From: Actinophytocola sp963826035
GTDB lineage: Bacteria; Actinomycetota; Actinomycetes; Mycobacteriales; Pseudonocardiaceae
Direction of reading: 5' to 3'
Assembly: GCA_963826035.1 (NCBI GenBank)
Contig: CAWGVZ010000023.1
Location: forward strand, 138,266 to 202,265
Length of the DNA: 64,000 bases
How positions within the stretch are numbered: the stretch's first letter is position 1; each line of letters starts with the position of its first letter. The position numbers were made by a program, and so were the translations under genes. Under the pieces are notes generated by a model. It was given only the letters and a program-made list of their open reading frames with translations. It had not been told where the DNA came from and did not search any database. Below, piece by piece: positions 18,089 through 27,313 of this stretch.

Positions 18089-18750
18089 TCCGCCCCCGGG
18101 GCGAGCGAGAGACCGGACAGGTCCAGGGGAGGCAGCCGTCGCCGCCAGTGCACCCGTGCCCGGGTGGCCGCCTCGGGTAGCGAATGGCACTCCCCGGTGA
18201 TGCCGCGACCGGCCGCCCACCCGGTTGCCTCGCCGGCGCCGGCGAAGAAGTTGACCAGCGGACACCAGGTGTCCACCACCGGCGTTCCCTGGCGGTAGTC
18301 GGCGAGGAAGACGACGCAGTCCAGGTCGCCCCCACACGGCTCCCCGTCGCGGAACTCGAGGTGGATCGGCTGCCCGCTCGCGGGGCTGCTCGACCGGATC
18401 GCGCCGGTGGCACCGAGCGCGCCGAGGATGCCGAGGGCGTCGGCGGCGCACCAGGTGTGCCGCCGCGCACCGTCGATGAGGATCTGGTGGTTGGTCCGGT
18501 CGACGGTGAGGCCGAAGGCACCGGTGGGCTCGCCGTCGGGTGTCAGCCGTAGCTGTCCGGCCGCGGTCAGCTCGTCCACGTCGGCGACCACAGCGGAGAT
18601 GTGCCGTCCGGTGGCGGCGGTGATCGCGGCGATCGGGACCGGCCGGTCGGTGACGAGTACCTGGGTGAACACGGCGCGCATCAGTTCGTTCTGGGGCCCC
18701 GACAACTGGGGTGTCACCGGAACCGTCCGCATGTTGGCATTGTGGGACAA
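18085..18750 (-). CDS. MerB (alkylmercury lyase)-like protein
   Basis: 221-aa protein with MerB architecture: an N-terminal helix-turn-helix-like part (ITAATGRHISAVVADVDELTAAG) and a C-terminal lyase fold. The catalytic residues of organomercurial lyase appear conserved: Cys and Asp in HTWCAADALG (MerB C96/D99) and a second Cys in DTWCPLVNFF (MerB C159). MerB cleaves carbon-mercury bonds; several actinomycete biosynthetic clusters carry homologues of unclear role. It heads an operon with Gfo/Idh and MDR enzymes. The start is uncertain: TTG 18750 or ATG 18732. Whether it acts on organomercury or on a pathway intermediate cannot be told from sequence. Confidence 0.72.
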   Translation of the reverse strand: MSHNANMRTVPVTPQLSGPQNELMRAVFTQVLVTDRPVPIAAITAATGRHISAVVADVDELTAAGQLRLTPDGEPTGAFGLTVDRTNHQILIDGARRHTWCAADALGILGALGATGAIRSSSPASGQPIHLEFRDGEPCGGDLDCVVFLADYRQGTPVVDTWCPLVNFFAGAGEATGWAAGRGITGECHSLPEAATRARVHWRRRLPPLDLSGLSLAPGAE

Positions 18751-18779
18751 CGCCTCGAGATTGGTACAGCACGGCCGGG

Positions 18780-20024
18780 TTATCCGCAGGTGTTCGGCGC
18801 CGGCTCGGCCGCGAACCGGTCGGTCAGGTAGCTCTGGATCTCGGTCTGCGCCGCGAACAGGATGTCGACGTGACCGGCATCGGGGATGAAGTGCGCGGTC
18901 AGCGGCGCCCCGCTCGCGCAGTACCGCCGGACCAGGTCACGGCTGTTCTCGACCGGGATGGTGTCGTCCTCTTCGCCGTGGATGAGCAGGGTGGGCACCC
19001 GCAGCGGCTGGTTGGCCGGGTCGCTCCGCGCCAGCGCGGCCGTGAAGTCCCTCGCGTCGAACACCTTGTCCAGCCCGAACTCCCGCTCACCCGCGCCCTC
19101 GTACTCGGCGAGGATGTCGGCTGCGCAACGCGTACGGATCTCCGCCAACGCCGTGCGACCGGCGTCGGTGAGACCACTGGCGTCCGCGTCGAGGTTCGGG
19201 TACGACGCGAGCAAGCCGTGCAGCGACATCAGCAGGTAACCCGCGTAGGGGCCGCCGGCCAACTGGTCGTCGAGCCGGTTCAGGTCGGACGGTGGCGCCA
19301 GTGCGATGGCGCCGCGCACGGTGAGGTCCGGGGCGTAGACCGGCGCCAGTTCGGCCGCCAGCAGCGTGGCACCACCACCCTGGGACTGGCCCAGCAGCAC
19401 CGTCTCCGACCCCGATGCGGCGGCCAGTAGCGTGGCTGCCCTGATCGAGTCGAGGACACCGTGTGCCGCGGACCTGGCATCCGCGAACGGGTGCTCGCCG
19501 GGTGTCCCGAGCCCCTGGTAGTCGCTTTCCACATAGGACCAGCCGCGCTCGACGATCTGCCCCACGACCGGGTTTTCCCGTCCCGTGCCGTCGAAGAAGC
19601 CGCGTGATGGCGCGCACTGGTCACCGAGACCGGTCGTGCTGTGGGCCCCGCCGACGATCCGCCGCGGGCCACCCGCCTTGGCGTCGGCCGGCTCGATGAA
19701 CACCCCGGACACGGCCACCAGGTCACCGTCGACGGCGGTGGACCAGTAAAGAATGCCGAAGCCGCGAGCGCCGGCCGGCGCGGCGACGGGGCGCGCCCAG
19801 ATCACGTCACCCGGCTTGGCGCCGGGTGGTGCCGTGGGCTGGTCGTAGAACGCGGGTGCCGCCGGCCCCAACCTGATGTGCGCGTACGGCAACGAGTTCG
19901 GCTCGGCGGGGGCGACCAGCGGGGCCGGTTCCTCCGGTGCCCGGCTCGCGCCGCCGATGTCGATGCCGCAGCCGGCGAGGCCGGCCATCGCGACGAGGAC
20001 CATGGCGGTACGAGCACGGGGCAC
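18780..20024 (-). CDS. secreted lipoprotein lipase of the LIP family
   Basis: 414-aa alpha/beta hydrolase of the secretory lipase family. The N-terminus carries a signal peptide ending in a lipobox (MAGLAGC), so it is probably anchored outside the membrane. The nucleophile elbow is GQSQGGGAT, the acid lies in HGEEDDTIPVENS and the His in IPDAGHVDILF. GTG 20024 follows GGGAGG at 6 nt. The MerB-like gene starts 29 bp downstream on the same strand, so they may share a transcript. It could hydrolyse an ester in the natural product or an environmental lipid; no direct evidence. Confidence 0.85.
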   Translation of the reverse strand: MPRARTAMVLVAMAGLAGCGIDIGGASRAPEEPAPLVAPAEPNSLPYAHIRLGPAAPAFYDQPTAPPGAKPGDVIWARPVAAPAGARGFGILYWSTAVDGDLVAVSGVFIEPADAKAGGPRRIVGGAHSTTGLGDQCAPSRGFFDGTGRENPVVGQIVERGWSYVESDYQGLGTPGEHPFADARSAAHGVLDSIRAATLLAAASGSETVLLGQSQGGGATLLAAELAPVYAPDLTVRGAIALAPPSDLNRLDDQLAGGPYAGYLLMSLHGLLASYPNLDADASGLTDAGRTALAEIRTRCAADILAEYEGAGEREFGLDKVFDARDFTAALARSDPANQPLRVPTLLIHGEEDDTIPVENSRDLVRRYCASGAPLTAHFIPDAGHVDILFAAQTEIQSYLTDRFAAEPAPNTCG

Positions 20025-20124
20025 GGCCGACCTCCCATCAATTCGTGACAGGCATCATAGGACGGCTCTTCGGTTGCCGGGGCCGCCCTTGACGAGCGGT
20101 CGGGTGGCGGGGCCAGGATCGTGC

Positions 20125-20994
20125 ATGGCCGCCACGCACGAACATCCGCCGAAAGCTCCCGGAGTGATGACGATCGGCCGGGACGTGGGGCCGGCCGGCC
20201 GATGGATCCGCGTGGTGGCGGGACTGCTGGCGCTGAGCACCGGGGTGGCGGGCCTGGTGTCCGGCGACACCACCAACACGCAGATCGCTTACACGGCCGG
20301 ATTCTTCGTGCTCCTCGCCGGCTACTTCCTGATACTGCACCGAGTTCTGGGGGAGCGGTTGTTCGCCCGCGCCAATCCGTGGTTCGGCACCGTGATCGTG
20401 ATCGGCTCCGTCGGCGTGTTCACCGCACCGTTCATGCCCGCCGCGCTGCACGACGCCGCCGGCCTGTACATCGGCGCCACGCTGGTGCTCGCCGCCGCGA
20501 TCAGCTACGGCGGTTGCGAGGTGGCCGCGCTGCCGACGCTGCTGACCGGGCGCCGCTACGTTCTGTACTGCCCGATCAACGCGGTGGATGCCGCCGAGCG
20601 TCCGCTGCACGCTGTCTCGACACGGTTCACCGGATGGATGGCGATCGGCCTCACGGCGATCGTCGGGGTGTATTTCCTCCTTGGCCGCGATGTGCTCGCG
20701 GCACTCGATCTGCCAGATCCCGTCGGACGGTGGTGGGCCTTGGTGTTGCTCGTGCCCGCCGCCCTGCTCGCGGTCCACGCCCGCACCGCGGCCGTGCGCG
20801 CCGAGCCGGCCCCCACAGAGACGCGCGTGTTCGTGATCGGCGCGGTGGTGCTCGCCGGGCTCGCGCTGTACTTCGCCGAGTTGGTCCCACAACACCTGGC
20901 CTGGCCGGCGGTGCTCCTCGGCGGCCTGTGCTACGCGACCGCCAAGGCCATCGCGACCGAGAGGCGCCGCCGGCGCAAGGCGTCGGACGGTTGA
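20125..20994 (+). CDS. multi-pass membrane protein, unknown
   Basis: 289-aa protein with about seven hydrophobic segments (VAGLLALSTGVAGLVSG, AYTAGFFVLLAGYFLIL, GTVIVIGSVGVFTAPF, LYIGATLVLAAAISYGG, WMAIGLTAIVGVYFLL, WWALVLLVPAALLAVHA, VFVIGAVVLAGLALYFA). Between them is a loop with a CPIN segment (RYVLYCPINAVDAAE). Its C-terminus is basic. Start chosen at ATG 20125, with AGGA 6 nt upstream; ATG 20167 is possible. It is divergent from the lipase gene. No family recognised. Confidence 0.7.
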   Translation: MAATHEHPPKAPGVMTIGRDVGPAGRWIRVVAGLLALSTGVAGLVSGDTTNTQIAYTAGFFVLLAGYFLILHRVLGERLFARANPWFGTVIVIGSVGVFTAPFMPAALHDAAGLYIGATLVLAAAISYGGCEVAALPTLLTGRRYVLYCPINAVDAAERPLHAVSTRFTGWMAIGLTAIVGVYFLLGRDVLAALDLPDPVGRWWALVLLVPAALLAVHARTAAVRAEPAPTETRVFVIGAVVLAGLALYFAELVPQHLAWPAVLLGGLCYATAKAIATERRRRRKASDG

Positions 20995-21049
20995 CATGAG
21001 CCCGCGCACGAGCCAGCGGCAACGCGATGAAGGCGGCCTGACAGCCTGT

Positions 21050-21370
21050 TGGCGAATGGCCGTGAAGGGCGCTTTTGGGACTGTGGCGGTGTCCTGAAGG
21101 GTCCTTTGAGGGCGTTGAGTGTCTCGATGGGGTCCTTTGGGACATCGGCCATGGTGGCTGTTGTCGAGTGGTCGGAGTTGCTCGGTGGTGGTCTCGGGTT
21201 CTGGGTGTGGGCGCAGCAGAGGATGCACCGAAAGCGTCGTTGGGTGTGCTCAGCGCACCGAAAGCGCCTTCGGTGCACCAGACCCGCCGCCGGGTCGCCT
21301 GCGCGATTCGCCAACGGCCTCTTACTCACACCCAGCGTGAGGAAGGCGTCCTTCATCACACCCGGCCCCA
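21050..21370. repeat. intergenic AAGG..CCTT repeat cluster
   Basis: The gap 20995-21321 has no convincing gene. It contains many short related units built on GAAGGGCGCTTTTGGGAC, GAAGGGTCCTTTGAGGG, GGGGTCCTTTGGGACATCG, CACCGAAAGCGCCTTCGGTG and GAGGAAGGCGTCCTTCATCA, several of them small palindromes. The last unit runs into the 3' end of the SGNH gene, which encodes its C-terminal tail. I read these as a clade-typical intergenic repeat family, probably forming RNA hairpins and terminating transcription from both sides. Confidence 0.65.
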
Positions 21371-23346
21371 GTCGTGAGTCGTGCTTCGAACAGTTCGCCG
21401 AACACGGGTACGACCGTGGGGAATCCGCCTCGGGCGAGCGTGGCGGCGTCGGCCTCGTGCCGTTCGTTCGGGTCGGCCGCCGGGACCGGCCAGGTCAGGT
21501 GCACCCGGTTCACGCCGGCGCGGGTCACCTCGGCCGGAACGCTGAGCTGGGCGCCGGTCCAGTCGACGGCGGACGGGAACGTGCCGACGATCGTCTCGTT
21601 GACGGTGGCCGTGGCGACGCCGTCCGGAGGACAGGCCGGCATGCGATAGGTGAGGTGGAGTACGCCGTCCGCTGGCCGGTCGAGGGCGAAGGCCAGGCTC
21701 GACCGCTCGGCGGTCGCCTGGCGATAGGCGCGTCGCGGCGCGCAGTCCGGACGGTGCCGGTCCATCTTGTCCGCCGTGATGAGCAGCTCCAGCTCGGCCG
21801 GGCCGGCGGGAGGCGTTCGGTCGAGAAGCTCGCCGAGGCACGATCGCAGTGTCCACATCCCGTCGGCGCGAATGGTCGACAACAGCATCGGCCCGAAGAT
21901 CTCGCGCGCCGACTTGACCCCGGCGAGCGTCTGCAGGCCGGCGTGTGTCCACACCGGACCGGGGCTCTCCAGCACGTCGAGGAGGGCGTTCATGAGCGTG
22001 GTCACCTCGGGGTCGCACGCGATGGCGGCACGCAGCAGCGGAGCGACGACCTCGGCGGGTTGTGCTTGGTAGGCGCACTGCGCGGCGGCCATGAGACGGA
22101 CCATCGCGCCCAACGACTTCGTCGCGCCCGGCCCGGGTGTCGTGGTCCCCGGCGGCAGTCCGAGGACGGCGTCGGCGACCGCGCTCATCGTCTTCTCGAT
22201 GGCGTCATCGGACAGGTGGCAGTAGTCCAAAAAGGACCCTGGGTCGGGCGGTGCCAGCTGACCGTCGGCGGCCAGAACGGTGCGGAGATCGACACAGGGA
22301 AACGCGTTCTCCCGGGCAAACGCGGTCAACATGTCATGGATCTGGTTGCTGATGCCCGGGGAGGTGAGTACTCCGACGCCGATGAGCGAGTCGCGGGCTT
22401 GTTCCAGCCCTTCGCGTACGGCCGTGACGTCGCCGAGCCCGCCCGCGGCGCGGGCCAGCAGGGTTCCGGGGACCGGACTCATCCCGTCGTCCAGCAACCG
22501 CATTCGGCCGACGATCGGCGCGACGTCGGCCCAGCGTCGCTCCTCCAGAGCCCGGACGGCCTGGCCGCGAAGCCGATACCACTCGGCGAGCAGCTCGGGC
22601 TCGAGGACCGGCACCTCGATGTCGGGGGGTTGGGCCCAGCCTTGCAGGTTGAACTCGGGAATCACCACGACGATCCGGGTACCGCAGTTCACGTGCAACG
22701 CGCGCAGGCGGTCCAGGAGGTCATGGATACGTGGCAGCATGACCGTGTCGACGAACGCGTCGCGCAGCCCGCTGTAGCCGCCGGCGCGCAGGGCGCTCGA
22801 CAGCGTGGTGAGCAGGGCCTGGTCGGGTTCCAGCGGCAGGCCGGCCCAGTTGTTGCCGGCGAACATGATGAGGTAGTCGGGTTCGAGCAGCGTCAGTTGG
22901 TCGGCGAGAAGGGTGAGCTCCTCCGGGAAGATCCCGGCCCGCGCCACGTCGACGACCTGGTAGTCGCCGGGAGCGGCTTTTTCGAGGTGTCGCTCCAGCG
23001 CCATCGCCGGGTTGAACTCCGGGTCGTAGATCCAGCCTCGTGCGGCCGACTCACCGAACAGCACGACCCGCCGGGTGCCATCCACGAGCGGGACTTCGCT
23101 GACGTCGGCCCAGAACTGGGACTCGCCATGGTCCACGACTCGGCGCAGCGCCGCGCCGTCCGGGCCGTGTTCGAGACGCCATACTCCGACCTGCCCCGTG
23201 GGCGGTGTCCGGCGGGACGGCGCCGTGGTGTCCCGCAGCTGCCGCGCGATCTCCTGGAGCTCCTTGAGGATCTCGGTGCCGCGGGCATCCGCGAGGAGGG
23301 CCGCGAGGCGGTCCGTGCGCGGCCTGAGCGATTCGCTTGGCGCCAT
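21322..23346 (-). CDS. SGNH/GDSL-like protein, copy 1
   Basis: 674-aa protein. The SGNH blocks are visible: nucleophile block VVLFGESAARGWIYDPEF, block III-like IMFAGNNWAGL and the Asp/His block FLDYCHLSDDAI (DxxH). A helical middle part and a beta-rich C-terminal part (VNRVHLTWPVP, FGELFEARL) follow. SGNH enzymes cleave or transfer acyl groups on sugars and peptides. It has no signal peptide, so it acts in the cytosol. ATG 23346 follows GGAGA; the upstream paralogue ends 17 bp before. The last residues are encoded by intergenic repeat sequence, so the original C-terminus may be shorter. Confidence 0.78.
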   Translation of the reverse strand: MAPSESLRPRTDRLAALLADARGTEILKELQEIARQLRDTTAPSRRTPPTGQVGVWRLEHGPDGAALRRVVDHGESQFWADVSEVPLVDGTRRVVLFGESAARGWIYDPEFNPAMALERHLEKAAPGDYQVVDVARAGIFPEELTLLADQLTLLEPDYLIMFAGNNWAGLPLEPDQALLTTLSSALRAGGYSGLRDAFVDTVMLPRIHDLLDRLRALHVNCGTRIVVVIPEFNLQGWAQPPDIEVPVLEPELLAEWYRLRGQAVRALEERRWADVAPIVGRMRLLDDGMSPVPGTLLARAAGGLGDVTAVREGLEQARDSLIGVGVLTSPGISNQIHDMLTAFARENAFPCVDLRTVLAADGQLAPPDPGSFLDYCHLSDDAIEKTMSAVADAVLGLPPGTTTPGPGATKSLGAMVRLMAAAQCAYQAQPAEVVAPLLRAAIACDPEVTTLMNALLDVLESPGPVWTHAGLQTLAGVKSAREIFGPMLLSTIRADGMWTLRSCLGELLDRTPPAGPAELELLITADKMDRHRPDCAPRRAYRQATAERSSLAFALDRPADGVLHLTYRMPACPPDGVATATVNETIVGTFPSAVDWTGAQLSVPAEVTRAGVNRVHLTWPVPAADPNERHEADAATLARGGFPTVVPVFGELFEARLTTGAGCDEGRLPHAGCE

Positions 23347-23363
23347 GACTTGTCTCCGGGATC

Positions 23364-25349
23364 TCACCGTTCGGGGCTGGTCAAGGTCAGGCGTGCGTCG
23401 AAGAGTTCACCGAAAACCGGTGCGACCGCGGGAAACCCGCCGCGGAGCACGGTGGCGGCCTCGGCGGTGTGCCAGTCGTCGGCATCGACCGTCGGGACCG
23501 GCCAGTGCAGGTGAACCCAGTTCACGCCGGGGTGGGTCGCGTGGGCCGGAAGGGTGATCTCGGTCGTCGCCCAGCGCGTGGTGGTGGGGAAGGTGCCGGC
23601 GGTGACGTCGTTGATGGCCGTCGACGCGACGGTATCGGGCCGGCCGGCCGGCATCCGGTAGGTGATGCGCAGAGTGCCGGCCAGCGGTCGGTCGATCGCG
23701 AAGGCGAGGGTGGTCCGCTCGGCGGTCAACCGCCAGAAGGACCGCCGTGGCTTGCAGTCCGGACGCTGCCGGTCCATCGAGTCCGCGGTACTCATCAGGT
23801 TCACGTCCATCGGACCGGCCGGTGGCGTCCGGTCGAGCACCTGGCCGAGACAGGCGCGCAGTGTCCACATCCGGTCCGAACGCATCCCGGCCAGCAGCAT
23901 CGGACCGAAGATCTCCCGCGCGGACTTCACCGTGGCGAGCGCCTCGATGCCCGCGTGTGTCCACACCGGACCGGCGCCCTCCAGGATGTCGAGCAACCTC
24001 GACATGACGTCGTGCACCTGGGGGTCGTCCTCGAGTGCCCGGCGCAGCTGCGGCTCGATGACCTCCGTGGGCTGACCGACATAGGCGGACTGCGTCGCGG
24101 CCAGGAGGCGAGCGAGCGCACGGATCCGCTGGGGCGCACCCTGGCCGGGCGTGCTGGTTCCCCGCGACAGCCCGAGAACGGCGTCGGCGACCGCGCTCAT
24201 CGCCCGCTCGATGGCCTCGTCGGACAGGTGGCAGTAGTCGAGGAACGCCGCGGGGTCGGGCAACGCGGACGGACCGCCGGCCAGCACCGCGCGGAGATCG
24301 ACGCACGGGAAGTCGTGCTCGCCGGCGAACTCGACCAGCAGTGCTTGGATTTGGCTGGTGATCTGTGAGTTGATCGCGACGCTGACGCCGACGAGGGCGT
24401 CACGGGCCTGCTCCAGCCCGTCGCGGGCGGCCGCGCCATCACCGAGCTCGCGTGCGGCGCGGGCCAGCAGGGTGCCGGGGACCGGGCTCATCCCGAGGTC
24501 GAGGGAACGCATTAACCGGGTGATCTCGGCGACGTCGGCCCAGCGCCGCTCGTCGCCGGTCGTGGCCGCCCGGCGGCGAAGGTCGTACCACTCGTCGAGC
24601 ATGCCGTTCGCCAGCACCGGCACGTCGACGTCGGCCGGTGGTGCCCAACCCTGCAGATTGAACTCGGGGATCACCACCACGACCTGAGTGCCGTGATCGA
24701 CGTGGAGGGCGACCAGGCGATCCAGGAACTCCCGCGCCCGGGGCAGCACCACGGTGTCGATGAACAGCTCGCGCAGAGCCGCGTAGCCGCCGGTGCGCAG
24801 CGCGTTGGCCAGATCGTCGAACAGCTCGATCGTCGGTGCGAAAGGGAGGGTGGCCCAGTTGTTGCCGGCGATCACGACGACGCAGTCGGGCGCCAACTGC
24901 GAAATCTCCTCGACGAGCTTGGTGAGTTCCTCGGCACAGATTCCCGCTCTGGCCAGATCGATGAGCTGGTGCTCGCCGGCCGCCTTGGCGAGCTGTCGTT
25001 CGAGGGCCATCGCGGGATTGAACTCGGGATCGTAGATCCAGCCACGGGCGACCGACTCACCGATCAGCACCACTCGGCGTACACCATCGCGCAGTGGGAC
25101 CTCCGCTGTGTCCGCCCACCACGACGCGTCGCCCCGGTTCGGGTCGCGACGCAATGTCCTGCCGTCCTCGTCCAGGCGCCAGACGCCGATCTGGCCGGTC
25201 GCGGTCGCCGGCCGGCATGGTGTCGCGCCGGCGCCGTCACGCCGCTGCGCGATCAGTTGGAGCTCGTCGAGGATCGCCGTGCCGCGCGCGTCCGCGAGCA
25301 GACCGGCGAGGCGATCCGTGTGCGGCTTGAAGGATTCGCTTGGCGCCAT
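23364..25349 (-). CDS. SGNH/GDSL-like protein, copy 2
   Basis: 661-aa paralogue of the downstream gene, starting with nearly the same residues (MAPSESFKPHTDRLAGLLAD). It shows the same blocks: VVLIGESVARGWIYDPEF, VVIAGNNWATL and FLDYCHLSDEAI, then a similar C-terminal part ending FGELFDARL. The two look like a tandem duplication with roughly half their residues shared. It sits 33 bp downstream of the second carbamoyltransferase on the same strand, implying an operon of carbamoyltransferase and two SGNH proteins. The substrate is unknown; an acyl or carbamoyl ester on a sugar is a plausible guess. Confidence 0.78.
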   Translation of the reverse strand: MAPSESFKPHTDRLAGLLADARGTAILDELQLIAQRRDGAGATPCRPATATGQIGVWRLDEDGRTLRRDPNRGDASWWADTAEVPLRDGVRRVVLIGESVARGWIYDPEFNPAMALERQLAKAAGEHQLIDLARAGICAEELTKLVEEISQLAPDCVVVIAGNNWATLPFAPTIELFDDLANALRTGGYAALRELFIDTVVLPRAREFLDRLVALHVDHGTQVVVVIPEFNLQGWAPPADVDVPVLANGMLDEWYDLRRRAATTGDERRWADVAEITRLMRSLDLGMSPVPGTLLARAARELGDGAAARDGLEQARDALVGVSVAINSQITSQIQALLVEFAGEHDFPCVDLRAVLAGGPSALPDPAAFLDYCHLSDEAIERAMSAVADAVLGLSRGTSTPGQGAPQRIRALARLLAATQSAYVGQPTEVIEPQLRRALEDDPQVHDVMSRLLDILEGAGPVWTHAGIEALATVKSAREIFGPMLLAGMRSDRMWTLRACLGQVLDRTPPAGPMDVNLMSTADSMDRQRPDCKPRRSFWRLTAERTTLAFAIDRPLAGTLRITYRMPAGRPDTVASTAINDVTAGTFPTTTRWATTEITLPAHATHPGVNWVHLHWPVPTVDADDWHTAEAATVLRGGFPAVAPVFGELFDARLTLTSPER

Positions 25350-25382
25350 CGGCAAACCTTCCAGTGGGTGCCGAACCACGGA

Positions 25383-27140
25383 CTAGATGAAGGTGTAAAC
25401 GTCACCGCTGACGGCTCGGGTGGACGGTGGCGCCGCGGCGTTCGCGATGATCTCCCACATCGGTGGGACCTGCTCCCGCCGCAGCATGAGGTCGCCGATG
25501 ACGAGCGCGTCGAGCCGGGACCGAACGAAGCACAGCAGCGCGTCGCTGGGATCGTTGACGATCGGCTCGCCGCGCATGTTGAACGAGGTGTTGAGAAGTA
25601 TCGGGTAGCCGGTGATCCGACCGAACTCCGTGAGCAGCCGATGGAATCGCGGGTCGACCTCGGCATCGACGGTCTGCACCCGGGCGGATCCGTCGACATG
25701 GGTGATCGCGGGCAGGCTGGCGCCGTCGCGGACCTGCGCGGTTTCGAGCATGAACGGTGAGTCCCATTCGATGTCGAAGAACTCGGCGCAGCGTTCGGCG
25801 GCGACCGACGGGGCGAACGGCCGGAACGCCTCGCGCTTCTTCACCAGTGCGTTGATGTGATCCCGCATCGACGGGTTCCGCGGATCGCCGAGAATCGAGC
25901 GCGAGCCGAGCGCCCGGGGGCCGAACTCCAGCTGGTTCTGGTACCAGCCAACTACTTTGCCGTTCGCCAGCAGCTCCGCGGTCGCGGCCACCAGCTCCGG
26001 CTCCTGTCCGGAGAAGTCCGCGTACTCGACGCCGGCGCCCCGGAAGCAGGCCTTGAGTTCCTCGGTGTCGAAGGACGGCCCGAGGCGGGCGTCGACGAGG
26101 CGGTGGCGCACGTGCGTTCCGGTGACCCGGTGGTGCACCAGGGCCGCCGCACCGACGGCGCCGCCGGCATCGCCCGCCGCGGGTTGCACGAAGAGGTCCC
26201 GAAACGGTCCCTCCCGGCGAATTCGGCTGTTCGCGACGCAGTTGAGCGCGATGCCGCCGGCATAGCTCAGGTTCTCGCTCCCGGTCACCTCGTGCAGATA
26301 CCGCACCTTTCCGAGCAGAACCTCCTCGAGGAGCAGCTGCAAGCTGGCCGCGACATCCTCGTGGAAGCTTTCGATCGGACCTTCCGGAATGCGCGGCGGA
26401 TTGCCGAGCAGGTCGCCGAGCTTGGCTGAGAACATTCGATCGCTCTTGCCGAAGTCGAAGTAGTCCAGATCCAGCCGGAACTGGCCGTCCGGCAGGTCGG
26501 TGACGAGCTCTCGAAGGGTGTCGAGATAGCGCGGCTTGCCGTAGGGGGCCAGACCCATGACCTTGTTCTCATCGCTGTTCACCTCGAACCCGAGATACGA
26601 CGTCAAGGTGCTGTACAGCAGGCCGAGCGAGTGCGGAAAACTGACTTCCTCGAACAGTTCGATCCCTTGGGGGCCGCCGCGGCCGTAGCTCGTCGTCGTC
26701 CATTCACCGACGGCATCGGCGGTCAGGATCGCCGACTCGGCGAAGCCGGAGAAGAAGAACGCGCTCGCCGCGTGGGCCTCGTGATGGGTGACCGAGATTA
26801 CCAGGCCGTCGTAGCCGAGCAGCTCACGTATCTCGCGGTAGGGCCGGTCAGCGTCGTATCGGAACATGGTCGCCGGCGTGGTGTACGGAATCTCCGGTAG
26901 GCCCGTCCACAGCTGCCGGCTGAGCCGCAGCACCGGATCTTCGTAATATGCGACATGGTCGATGTCGTAGATCTGCACGCCGGCCTGACGCAGGCACGCG
27001 CGAAACGCGTTCGCCGGGATCGCGGGATCGTATCGTTTTCTGGTGAACCGTTCCTCCTGGGCGGCGGCGGCCAATCGTCCGTCGATCAGAACGGCACATG
27101 CGGCATCGTGATACAGGGCCGAAATACCGACGATGATCAT
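25383..27140 (-). CDS. NodU/CmcH-type carbamoyltransferase, second copy
   Basis: 585-aa O-carbamoyltransferase, distinct in sequence from the one at 11094. The Kae1-like half shows GISALYHDAACAVLIDG, THHEAHAASAFF (metal His) and NKVMGLAPYGKP. The YrdC-like half shows GWYQNQLEFGPRALGSRS, KREAFRPFAPSV and LLNTSFNMRGEPIVNDP. Start chosen at ATG 27140, six bases after GGGAG; ATGs at 27146 and 27164 are also in frame. It heads the operon with two SGNH proteins. Two such enzymes in one cluster suggest two carbamoylation steps or a second sugar substrate (inference). Confidence 0.92.
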   Translation of the reverse strand: MIIVGISALYHDAACAVLIDGRLAAAAQEERFTRKRYDPAIPANAFRACLRQAGVQIYDIDHVAYYEDPVLRLSRQLWTGLPEIPYTTPATMFRYDADRPYREIRELLGYDGLVISVTHHEAHAASAFFFSGFAESAILTADAVGEWTTTSYGRGGPQGIELFEEVSFPHSLGLLYSTLTSYLGFEVNSDENKVMGLAPYGKPRYLDTLRELVTDLPDGQFRLDLDYFDFGKSDRMFSAKLGDLLGNPPRIPEGPIESFHEDVAASLQLLLEEVLLGKVRYLHEVTGSENLSYAGGIALNCVANSRIRREGPFRDLFVQPAAGDAGGAVGAAALVHHRVTGTHVRHRLVDARLGPSFDTEELKACFRGAGVEYADFSGQEPELVAATAELLANGKVVGWYQNQLEFGPRALGSRSILGDPRNPSMRDHINALVKKREAFRPFAPSVAAERCAEFFDIEWDSPFMLETAQVRDGASLPAITHVDGSARVQTVDAEVDPRFHRLLTEFGRITGYPILLNTSFNMRGEPIVNDPSDALLCFVRSRLDALVIGDLMLRREQVPPMWEIIANAAAPPSTRAVSGDVYTFI

Positions 27141-27313
27141 CAACATCTCCCACTCGAAGCCCAACGTCCATCGACGCCCCGCGAACGCGGATCTGCCGCG
27201 CCGTCAACCTAAGTGGGCTGCCAGCGCCTGTCCACGGTTCAGGCGGCGGGACCGGGCCGCCGAGCGGATACTGGCGTCAGTGTTGGTTGACCGGAACGGA
27301 GTAGTGTCCACCG

